The translations under genes were made by a program, and so were the position numbers. From a virus, in the IMG/VR virus record IMGVR_UViG_3300037193_000219, positions 1 through 29,067 of that record: DNA of 29,067 nucleotides, one strand, 5' to 3'. Under the pieces are notes generated by a model. It searched no databases, was not told the origin of the DNA, and was given only the letters and a program-made list of their open reading frames with translations. Shown here piece after piece: positions 13,109 to 19,052 of the stretch; position 1 is the first letter of the stretch; each line of letters opens with the position of its first letter.

Positions 13109-14056
13109 ATGAGTGAGCAGACTGAACTGCACATCTACCGGGGGATTCAGGGGTCGGGCAAGACCACCCTGGCGAAGACTCTCGCGCTGCTGGACGGTGG
13201 TCGGGTCGTTGGCCGGGACCACATCCGGCGCATGCTGGGTTTCGAGGGGCTCGGCACCAAGAAGCAGGAGGACGAGGTCACCCAGATCCAGACCCGTCTG
13301 ATCCACGGTGGCCTGCGCGCCGGACAGAACGTGCACGTGGACGACATGAACCTGAAGGCCGTGTACGTCAAGCGGCTGATGGGCATCGCCGAGTACTTCG
13401 ACGCTCGGGTCGTGTGGCACGACCTGGCTCGGGTTCCGCTCGAGACCTGCCTGGCCCGCAACGCTGAGCGATCAGTAGGCAGGCTCAACCAGGACGTGAT
13501 CAAGAAGAACTGGGAGCGGTTCATCAAGCCGTTGAACGGCGGCACCTTGCCGATCCCGGAGAAGCCGGAGTTCGACACCAAGTACCTGCCGTTCGAGCCG
13601 TACAAGGCACCCGAAGGTGTGGTCCGGAACGCCGTCCTCATCGATATCGACGGGACCGTGGCCCTGCACGGTACCCCTGGGAACCCCGAGTCCATCCGTA
13701 AGCATCACGACTACGATAAGGTCTGGATGGACGCTCCGAACTACCCGGTCATCAGAGCGGTAAGGTCCATGATCCACGATGGGTACTACCCCATCTTCGT
13801 GTCTGGCCGACCTGATTCTTGCCGCGATGACACCGCTCGATGGATCAACCGGCATGTGAGCACGGCACCCCGCAAGCTGTTCATGCGTCGGACCGGGGAC
13901 CACCGGCCGGACTACCTGGTCAAGTACGAGCTGTTCAACGAGCACGTCAGGGACAACTACTTCGTAGTCGCGGCCTTCGACGACAGGGACCAGGTCGTCA
14001 ACATGTACCGCGAGATCGGGATCACGGTCTTCCAGGTCGCACCGGGGAACTTCTGA
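13109..14056 (+). CDS. T4 Pnkp-type polynucleotide 5'-kinase / 3'-phosphatase
   Basis: 315 residues (T4 Pnkp has 301), with the same two-domain order. Kinase: P-loop RGIQGSGKTT (K18, T19), catalytic VGRDHIRRM (D37, R40) and a lid-like ARNAERSVG (about 116-124). Phosphatase (HAD/DxD): VLIDIDGTVALHG (D179, D181), IFVSGRPDSCRDDTARW (229-245), RKLFMRRTGDHRPDYLVK (255-272) and AAFDDRDQVVNMYRE (288-302). Such enzymes remove 2',3'-cyclic phosphate and add a 5'-phosphate, producing the ends that the nearby Rnl1 ligase seals. All key residues appear intact. It starts directly after the preceding TAG and its stop overlaps the next ATG. Confidence 0.93.
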   Translation: MSEQTELHIYRGIQGSGKTTLAKTLALLDGGRVVGRDHIRRMLGFEGLGTKKQEDEVTQIQTRLIHGGLRAGQNVHVDDMNLKAVYVKRLMGIAEYFDARVVWHDLARVPLETCLARNAERSVGRLNQDVIKKNWERFIKPLNGGTLPIPEKPEFDTKYLPFEPYKAPEGVVRNAVLIDIDGTVALHGTPGNPESIRKHHDYDKVWMDAPNYPVIRAVRSMIHDGYYPIFVSGRPDSCRDDTARWINRHVSTAPRKLFMRRTGDHRPDYLVKYELFNEHVRDNYFVVAAFDDRDQVVNMYREIGITVFQVAPGNF

Positions 14057-14148
14057 TGGAAGGCATCCTGGTTGGCCTGATTCTAGGCGTCGTGATCGTG
14101 GCAATCGCTGAGTTCCTCTGTCAATCACGAGGGGGTGGCGGACGGTGA
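14056..14148 (+). CDS. Tiny membrane protein
   Basis: A 30-residue ORF whose ATG overlaps the Pnkp stop (TGATG). It is nearly all one hydrophobic segment (ILVGLILGVVIVAIAEFL, residues 4-21) with a basic Gly-rich tail (CQSRGGGGR). Its stop overlaps the next GTG as GTGA. Such mini-proteins are common in phage operons; function unknown. Confidence 0.5.
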   Translation: MEGILVGLILGVVIVAIAEFLCQSRGGGGR

Positions 14149-14294
14149 GCAAGAAAGACACCAAGAAGGCTCGACAGGCTGCGGAGAATCGCACTCGGCC
14201 CGAAGCCGTCCAGTGTAAGACCTGCACCGAGTTCTACACCCCAGGCGGTCCTCAAGACCACTACCACACGAGCGGCGCATGTGCGCGCTGCTGA
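14145..14294 (+). CDS. Small basic protein with four-Cys zinc-ribbon-like motif
   Basis: 49 residues; GTG start with a four-base overlap to the previous stop. The N-terminus is very basic (SKKDTKKARQAAENRTRP). Two Cys pairs, CKTC (24-27) and CARC (46-49), enclose a His-rich segment (PQDHYHTSG). This arrangement suggests one zinc ion and nucleic-acid contact. The 3' end overlaps the next ORF by 16 bases. No family is named. Confidence 0.55.
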   Translation: MSKKDTKKARQAAENRTRPEAVQCKTCTEFYTPGGPQDHYHTSGACARC

Positions 14295-14434
14295 TCGCCC
14301 TACCGTTCCTCATCGTCGGAGCTTGGTTCTTTGCTAAGTTTCTGATCTTCGTGATGGTGATCTTGGTAATCTCAGCGGCATTGGCAGGAATCCTAGAGAC
14401 TGTGTTCGGAGGAGGTGACGATGATGAGGACTGA
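14279..14434 (+). CDS. Small two-segment membrane protein
   Basis: 51 residues from an ATG inside the end of the zinc-ribbon ORF. Hydrophobic segments span about 3-19 and 20-43 (LIALPFLIVGAWFF; FLIFVMVILVISAALAGI), followed by a strongly acidic tail (GGGDDDED). It could be a holin-like or inner-membrane protein, but it lies in the early block, away from the lysis genes. No ribosome site is obvious, so translation would depend on coupling. Confidence 0.45.
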   Translation: MCALLIALPFLIVGAWFFAKFLIFVMVILVISAALAGILETVFGGGDDDED

Positions 14435-14465
14435 CAACCACTGGCGGAGCGACCGCGAGTACTGA
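14421..14465 (+). CDS. Possible 14-residue mini-ORF
   Basis: ATGATG at 14421 follows GGAGG with good spacing and opens a 14-codon frame (MMRTDNHWRSDREY) that overlaps the previous stop region and ends 10 bases before the terminator stem. A strong ribosome site in front of so short a frame may be real or may be a by-product of the Gly codons of the previous gene. Low confidence. Confidence 0.2.
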   Translation: MMRTDNHWRSDREY

Positions 14466-14475
14466 TTCAACGCAC

Positions 14476-14523
14476 AAAAGCCCCCGGGCTCTTGGACCTA
14501 AGTCCTTGAGCCCGGGGGCTTTT
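14476..14523. terminator. Bidirectional intrinsic terminator at the convergence of the two blocks
   Basis: A perfect 16-bp stem pairs 14476-14491 (AAAAGCCCCCGGGCTC) with 14508-14523, followed on the + strand by a T-run (14520-14524) and, read on the - strand, by TTTT from the left arm. The 16-base loop contains a further GGAC/GTCC pairing. It can end transcription from both sides: the early block (last ORF ends at 14465) and the late block (last gene ends at 14558). Confidence 0.92.
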
Positions 14524-14533
14524 TGTCATGCTA

Positions 14534-14550
14534 GTAGGCGTTAAGCCTAC
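14534..14550. repeat. Short inverted repeat beside the terminator
   Basis: GTAGGC (14534-14539) and GCCTAC (14545-14550) form a perfect 6-bp stem with a 5-base loop. It lies between the main terminator and the stop of the last late gene. It could be a minor hairpin that protects the 3' end of the late transcript. Confidence 0.4.
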
Positions 14551-14557
14551 GCTCGTG

Positions 14558-14770
14558 TCACTTGTAGCGGTAACCCTGCTTCATGCCGCAGATCGTGGCC
14601 TGCAGGATGCACTTCTCGCCGTGCGTGTGCTCGGTCTTACCGCACACGTTCGAACCCCTCTTCCAGCAAGAGTTCGAGTGGCTGTGCTCCACTGAACCGC
14701 ACACCAGCCTACGGCTGAAGCACGACTGGTTGTGATAATGGACCGTGCCAAGATCCTCGCTCTTTGCCAT
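14558..14770 (-). CDS. Cys/His-rich repeat protein (three HxHxxxC units)
   Basis: 70 residues, ATG preceded by GAGGAGGG on the - strand; last gene of the late block. Three similar units are visible: VHYHNQSCF, EHSHSNSCW and EHTHGEKCI, the last two each preceded by VCG (LVCGSVEHSHSNSCW, NVCGKTEHTHGEKC). The pattern C-G-x-x-E-H-x-H-x(3)-C resembles CGxEEHTHxxxC repeats that I recall from Gram-positive surface proteins. Evenly spaced Cys and His imply metal binding. No signal peptide or membrane segment is seen. I do not know a function. Confidence 0.75.
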   Translation of the reverse strand: MAKSEDLGTVHYHNQSCFSRRLVCGSVEHSHSNSCWKRGSNVCGKTEHTHGEKCILQATICGMKQGYRYK

Positions 14771-14780
14771 GGGACCCTCC

Positions 14781-15299
14781 TCAGGTCTTCTGGTCGTCGG
14801 CCTTTGCCTTCTTCGGAAGAGGAAGGCTGACCAACCATAGCACAGTCAGCATGATCTGCACAACCAAGCTTGGTGGTACAACCACGGGGGCTGACAGCAA
14901 CAGAACCAGGAGCAACCTGGGAAGGGTCCTGAGGCTTCCTCTCCGGCGCTTGGGGTTGCCGATGGCACCAAGCCTCACCCCGGCCCACATAACCCACCTA
15001 CGGGGAAATGAGACGCCAGAGGCCTTCATAGCCTGATAGAACATCCAGTCCACGTGTGTCGACGTGATGTAGCCAGTCGGCAGCATGTGCGTGATCAACC
15101 AGTCGTGAAGCACGGCCGCCTTAGAGTGCAAGCCGGTGCGCGGGTACAGCCAGGCCGTGGCTCTAGGTACCGATGCGAAGTCGGTGACGTAGCCTTCCGG
15201 CACGCGGTACTCGACGTCCTTGGTCTTGAAGACCAGGTCGGAGAGGAGACGCCAGTCTCGGCTGTCAACCTCTCCGACCTTCAGGTCCGTGATGAACAT
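14781..15299 (-). CDS. DUF1353 family protein with C-terminal hydrophobic hairpin
   Basis: 172 residues. Residues 20-112 match DUF1353 by its signature segments: VPEGYVTDFASVPRATAWLY (33-52), AAVLHDWLI (61-69, His65-Asp66-Trp67), VDWMFYQAM (83-91) and RRWVMWAGVRLGA (100-112). The conserved His and Asp suggest a metal or catalytic centre, but the family role is not established. Residues 128-160 are strongly hydrophobic (LLLVLLLSAPVVVPP, LVVQIMLTVLWLVSL), giving two membrane segments, followed by a Lys-rich end. Such proteins are frequent near phage lysis genes. It overlaps the endolysin stop by one base. Confidence 0.8.
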   Translation of the reverse strand: MFITDLKVGEVDSRDWRLLSDLVFKTKDVEYRVPEGYVTDFASVPRATAWLYPRTGLHSKAAVLHDWLITHMLPTGYITSTHVDWMFYQAMKASGVSFPRRWVMWAGVRLGAIGNPKRRRGSLRTLPRLLLVLLLSAPVVVPPSLVVQIMLTVLWLVSLPLPKKAKADDQKT

Positions 15300-16126
15300 C
15301 AGACCTGCGGGTAACCCGCGATGTCGATGTCCACGTTCACGGTGTTCTCTCGCAGGGCCTTGGCCGTGCCCTCTTCGGCCGCTTGCCGGACCGCGTCGAG
15401 GTCGACCTCACCATCAGCCGCCAGGCTCTGCACCGCCGTGAGCAGCGCGGAGACCTGACCCTGCAGCGAAGCCACCATGGCACGAACCGCCTTGGCGTTC
15501 TGTTGGGCGTTCAGCCAGACCCAACCCCACTTGTCCGGGCCAGGGTCCCTGACCACGTCGGTTGGCTGCATGTCGTTGTCCTCCTGAACGGTTCCACTCA
15601 GATACTGCTGGACCAGCGAACGAAACGCTGGCATGTCGCCGGGGATCCCGACGGGGTCGATCTTCCGACCGACTGGGTAACAGACCTCCTTGTGCCCAAG
15701 CACTCGAGACACCGGAACGCCGTACCGCTTGCACAAGGCCGCCACCAGCTTGGCTGTAGCGTGCACCTGCACCGAAGGCCACTCAGGGCCAGTACCAACC
15801 GACTCGACCTCGATGCCGATGGAGTTGGCGTTGTTCATCCAGGTCTCCTTGACCGTGCCCGCGTGGTACGCGAGACCGTTCGAGAAGACGTAGACCTTGC
15901 CACTCCGGCCGACGCCGAGCTGAGCGAGCGGCCCCGGGAGACCAGTCCGACCGTTCCGTACGACGTTGTACGAAGGGTAATCACCGGTTGGAGAACCGGC
16001 TGTGTGGTGGATGACGATGCAGGACACCGAATTCATCGCACCGTGGTTGTGGCCAACCCAACCGGGAGCCTCATGAACCGTAAGGCCCATGCCCCTAGCC
16101 AGAGAGGCCAGGTCGTTCAGCAGCAT
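15299..16126 (-). CDS. Endolysin: N-acetylmuramoyl-L-alanine amidase (amidase_2/PGRP fold)
   Basis: 275 residues. The amidase domain covers about 10-175: CIVIHHTAG (zinc ligand H40, with H41), GLAYHAGT (H88), NANSIGIEVESVG (E107 region) and VLGHKEVCYPVGRKIDP, with H145 and D157 as the remaining zinc ligands and K155 in the usual catalytic Lys place. It cleaves the amide bond between MurNAc and the stem peptide. Residues 175-275 hold an Ala/Gln-rich predicted coiled coil (QQNAKAVRAMVASLQGQVSA) instead of a recognised cell-wall-binding domain. There is no signal peptide, so release depends on a holin; two candidates lie upstream in the same operon. A small hairpin covers its start codon. Confidence 0.92.
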   Translation of the reverse strand: MLLNDLASLARGMGLTVHEAPGWVGHNHGAMNSVSCIVIHHTAGSPTGDYPSYNVVRNGRTGLPGPLAQLGVGRSGKVYVFSNGLAYHAGTVKETWMNNANSIGIEVESVGTGPEWPSVQVHATAKLVAALCKRYGVPVSRVLGHKEVCYPVGRKIDPVGIPGDMPAFRSLVQQYLSGTVQEDNDMQPTDVVRDPGPDKWGWVWLNAQQNAKAVRAMVASLQGQVSALLTAVQSLAADGEVDLDAVRQAAEEGTAKALRENTVNVDIDIAGYPQV

Positions 16127-16134
16127 GCGCTGCT
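16119..16134 (-). promoter_or_regulatory. Hairpin over the endolysin start codon
   Basis: On the - strand, AGCAGC and GCTGCT form a 6-bp stem with loop GCAT, and the endolysin ATG lies partly in the loop. The GGAG ribosome site touches the upstream arm. It could lower translation of the endolysin. A short stem like this may also be chance. Confidence 0.3.
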
Positions 16135-16138
16135 CCTT

Positions 16139-16915
16139 TCATCCGGACGAACAAGGGACGTCCAGGATCACATCGTGGGTCTGTTCGGTACCGACCCCCG
16201 AAGGGTCGTACACGTGAAAGGTGATCGTGCATTGCAATGGTGTCGGCCCAGAGGCCTGGGTTATGGCCACCACGCTCGCACCATCAACACCATCTGCTCC
16301 GTCCTCCCCGTCCTTACCTGCGGGTCCGACATCACCCATGCAGGGTTGTGAAGCCTGCGAGCAGTAAGCCGCTACAGCCTCCGCGATCGTGGCCGGAGGG
16401 GTAGGAGGCGCGTCTTGGCCCCTAGGACCCTCTGTGCCAGGCTGTCCCTGCTCCCCGGGCTTACCAGTCTCACCCGGCTTACCAGGCTCTCCAGGACGCC
16501 CCTGGGTGCCCTTAAAGCGTGGGTCTGACCTGATGTCCTCAAGCACGATGGCCGAGGCCGCAGCAGCCAGCGCCTGGACGTCGACCTCCTGGCCCGGAGC
16601 GGGCAGAGGGATCTCAGGCAGTCCGGCCTCAACGCGGAGCTTGTTCGCCTCGCGCAGATCCTTGATGTCTTCCTCATTCACCGTGGCCCGAGCAGTGATT
16701 TTGGCGATGTCCTCGGAGTTGTTCCCCGATTCGATGGAGTTCCAGGTCGACCAGGCCATGGACAAGAGGGCGATGATCAAAGAAACGACCACCACGATCT
16801 GGTTCTTCCGGTCGACCCGGCGCTCAATCTTCTCAACCTTGGGTACCTGCTCGACCTCGACTAATGCCGCGTCGAGATTAGCCAGAGGCTCCCCGTTGCC
16901 TCTTGAGGTAGTCAT
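16139..16915 (-). CDS. Membrane-anchored collagen-like protein
   Basis: 258 residues from the ATG at 16915 (MTTSRGNGEP), 38 bases inside the upstream gene; the longer frame from 16987 is less likely. A charged N-terminal region (1-38) precedes one membrane segment (39-58, IVVVVSLIIALLSMAWSTW), then a helical linker (65-130). Eleven uninterrupted Gly-X-Y triplets (136-168, rich in GKP, GEP and GQP) follow. After a spacer with two Cys comes a second run of six triplets (194-211) and a C-terminal beta-like domain with Cys229 and Cys255. This predicts a trimeric stalk outside the membrane. It lies between holin-like genes and the endolysin, so a link to lysis or cell-surface change is possible but unproven. 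Confidence 0.82.
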   Translation of the reverse strand: MTTSRGNGEPLANLDAALVEVEQVPKVEKIERRVDRKNQIVVVVSLIIALLSMAWSTWNSIESGNNSEDIAKITARATVNEEDIKDLREANKLRVEAGLPEIPLPAPGQEVDVQALAAAASAIVLEDIRSDPRFKGTQGRPGEPGKPGETGKPGEQGQPGTEGPRGQDAPPTPPATIAEAVAAYCSQASQPCMGDVGPAGKDGEDGADGVDGASVVAITQASGPTPLQCTITFHVYDPSGVGTEQTHDVILDVPCSSG

Positions 16916-17285
16916 TCTCCGTCTCCAGTTCTCGTACTCGATCGTCGAGCTTCTCGATCTGCTTCTCACGAGCCTCGATCCGAGCACGAAGCTCTGCCGT
17001 CTCAGCTGCGTGCTCCACCTTCATGGCAGCGATTTCAGCCCTCATGGCATCCATCTGCTCACGCACCAGCTTGACCGCCTCACGTGCCGCAGCCACGGCA
17101 CCAACCTCTCCTTCGAGATCTGCCTTCCGATCTTCGCGCTTCTCCTTGCGGCTGTCTATCCAGACCTTGAACAAGAATCCGAGTAGACCAACCGCAGCGG
17201 CTAACGGTCCCGAAGTACCTAGGAACTGAGCCCAAGAGAAAGGCTGCGCCTCCACAGTCTGCTGTAGCAGCAGGGTCCACGTCAT
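16878..17285 (-). CDS. Holin-like single-span membrane protein with coiled coil
   Basis: 135 residues, ATGA overlap with the upstream gene. One hydrophobic segment (about 22-43, LGTSGPLAAAVGLLGFLF) is followed by a highly charged region (DSRKEKREDRKADLE) and a long coiled coil (70-130, VEHAAETAELRARIEAREKQ). The N-terminus is short and probably outside. Phages of actinobacteria often carry a second small membrane protein of this kind beside the holin; a holin or holin-regulator role is inferred from position only. Confidence 0.7.
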   Translation of the reverse strand: MTWTLLLQQTVEAQPFSWAQFLGTSGPLAAAVGLLGFLFKVWIDSRKEKREDRKADLEGEVGAVAAAREAVKLVREQMDAMRAEIAAMKVEHAAETAELRARIEAREKQIEKLDDRVRELETENDYLKRQRGASG

Positions 17286-17704
17286 CGCCCTTCTCCCTGT
17301 CTCATCCCGTTGGCCAGATCTGCCAGCTCCTCCGCGAGCTTCTTTTCTTCCTGTCGTTCGCGCCGCTCGCTTAGGATATCGCTGACGCTTTGCATGGCGA
17401 ATGCCCCGAACAGGAAGGCGTACGCCAAGACCCGGGTACCGCCCGCGAAGGCGATAACCAAGGAGATCGTAGTAAGGCCCACGGCCACCACGAGGAGACC
17501 GGCTAAGCGCAACTTCTTGTGCCCCATCATGCCGAGCATAAGAAGTCCGCCAGCCGCGAAGAATTCCACACCGAGCATTATTTCAGCCCAGTACGGTGCT
17601 GCGCGTTCGAAGCTCACAATCGGATAGATCGTCGAGTAAGCTCCGAACGCCATCAGCAGAAGGTAAATCCCGAGGCGAGGCCATTCCCGCCTCAGGGTTT
17701 CCAT
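17282..17704 (-). CDS. Putative holin (four transmembrane segments)
   Basis: 140 residues with four hydrophobic stretches: about 11-30 (LGIYLLLMAFGAYSTIYPIV), 38-61 (YWAEIMLGVEFFAAGGLLML), 66-88 (RLAGLLVVAVGLTTISLVIA) and 91-110 (VLAYAFLFGAFAMQSVS). A charged cytoplasmic tail follows (RRERQEEKKLAEELADLA). Size, multi-span layout, charged tail and position just upstream of the endolysin fit a holin, although holins have no diagnostic motif. It follows the deacetylase gene by one base. Confidence 0.65.
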   Translation of the reverse strand: METLRREWPRLGIYLLLMAFGAYSTIYPIVSFERAAPYWAEIMLGVEFFAAGGLLMLGMMGHKKLRLAGLLVVAVGLTTISLVIAFAGGTRVLAYAFLFGAFAMQSVSDILSERRERQEEKKLAEELADLANGMRQGEGR

Positions 17705-17705
17705 G

Positions 17706-18359
17706 TCACATCACCGGCAAGTGGTACTTACTCCACCCATTGGCCTTGACCTGAGCGAAGTAATTCACGGATTGGAATCCGATTCCGTACATCCCCGCCA
17801 TCGGGTCGACCCGACCGTACTCGTCGAGAGCTAGGTGAGGCTGGGTGTTGTCCGGAACTGTATCGGTGCTGATCGCGATCCCTGTCGGGAACGAGCTGAT
17901 CAGCCATGGCTCGATGTAGCACCTGAGATTGTCCACGAGACCGTCCTGCAGCGCCTTGCGCGCGGCGAGGCCCGAGTTGATGTGGTCCTGGTGCCTACCG
18001 CCGTAAGTCAGATGGCTGTAGGCCTTCAACCACGTACCCGGGTGGTCCTCCGCGAAGTCCTGGATGGCGTCGTAAGCCACCTGGACTGAGAGTTGGCCGT
18101 CGGGCGGCGAGACTCTTGCGAAGTGGATGTTCTCGTATGGGATACCGAGCTGACGACTCGCTCGAATGAATTCGTCGTCACGTGCCCGACCGAACTTAGG
18201 CCTCGAGAGACCCGAGCCAGGCTGTGCAGCCGACTCAACACCGCCGCAATGCAGCAGAACGTGAACGTCGTGTCCCGCCTGCACGTGCTTGTAGATGGCG
18301 TAGGCCCCGTAAAGGTCCGAGTCATCCTGGTGCGGCGATGTGAAGAGAATGGTTGCCAC
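17706..18359 (-). CDS. PIG-L/LmbE-family deacetylase-like protein
   Basis: 217 residues. The N-terminal strand and motif ILFTSPHQDDSDLYGA matches the AHPDDE motif of the family (zinc ligands H10 and D13, base D12). A second site, YGGRHQDHINSG (H123, D125, H126), matches the HPDH motif that supplies the third zinc ligand. In both motifs the usual Pro is Gln. Family members (MshB, LmbE, PIG-L) remove acetyl groups from N-acetylglucosamine-type substrates. It lies between a fibre-like gene and the holin, so it may act on host surface glycans or be made late for another use. No signal peptide is seen. Family likely; target unknown. Confidence 0.85.
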   Translation of the reverse strand: MATILFTSPHQDDSDLYGAYAIYKHVQAGHDVHVLLHCGGVESAAQPGSGLSRPKFGRARDDEFIRASRQLGIPYENIHFARVSPPDGQLSVQVAYDAIQDFAEDHPGTWLKAYSHLTYGGRHQDHINSGLAARKALQDGLVDNLRCYIEPWLISSFPTGIAISTDTVPDNTQPHLALDEYGRVDPMAGMYGIGFQSVNYFAQVKANGWSKYHLPVM

Positions 18360-18374
18360 TGGTTTCCTTTTCTA

Positions 18375-19049
18375 TTATGCGGCGTTCGGAACACCCGAGC
18401 CGATGTAGTATTGATGGGAAATGGAGATGGTGTTCCCCGACGTCTGACCGATAGGAATCTTGATCTGCATGTTCCCATTGGCCAGGATCTCCATCGCGGC
18501 GAGGACGTTTGAGCTGTCCATGCCGAAGATCACCGCAGAACCCAGCGGCCGAAAGCCAGACGGGATGATGCAGGTGACCGTACCGGGACCTTGGCCACCG
18601 GCTGCCCGGTAGATGGTCCCGAAGATCTGGACGTTGTCACCGGGTAGCGTTCGAACGCTGAGCACCGGGAACCCCGACCTGCTGCCCCACGAGTTTTGAT
18701 ACGTGGAGATAGCCGTCCAAGCCCCCGGCAGAGTACCGCCACTCTCGAGCGCACCAACCCTCGTGCGAAGATCGGTGAGCTGAGCAGTAGCGGTACCCGT
18801 GGTGACGTTGGTGGTGTTCGAGACACCCGAACCAAGACGGTCCGACAACCTCTGGTTGCCGATACCCACGTTGCCTGAGACGTTGGTAGTCAGCGACTCC
18901 AACGCCGTCAAGCGAGCGTGTGCTGTGCTGCCAGAGACAACCGCACCCAGTCGAGCGTCAAGGTCCCTGATGTTTGCTGTGACCTTGTTGTATTCAGACG
19001 CCAGCGCGATAGCGCCAGGAGAGGCGTCCGCCATCGAGACGATTGCCAT
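18375..19049 (-). CDS. Tail fibre-like / receptor-binding minor tail protein
   Basis: 224 residues. The N-terminal part (15-103) has two similar helical units ending in ALES: RLGAVVSGSTAHARLTALES and the later TATAQLTDLRTRVGALES, separated by a Thr/Asn/Gly-rich stretch. This fits a trimeric fibre shaft. The C-terminal half (110-224) is beta-rich, with patterns typical of fibre heads (DNVQIFGTIYRAAGG, GNMQIKIPIGQTSGNTISIS, ending in YYIGSG). It sits at the end of the tail gene series, where host-recognition proteins are expected. No enzymatic motif is visible. Confidence 0.7.
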   Translation of the reverse strand: MAIVSMADASPGAIALASEYNKVTANIRDLDARLGAVVSGSTAHARLTALESLTTNVSGNVGIGNQRLSDRLGSGVSNTTNVTTGTATAQLTDLRTRVGALESGGTLPGAWTAISTYQNSWGSRSGFPVLSVRTLPGDNVQIFGTIYRAAGGQGPGTVTCIIPSGFRPLGSAVIFGMDSSNVLAAMEILANGNMQIKIPIGQTSGNTISISHQYYIGSGVPNAA

Positions 19050-19052
19050 GTG

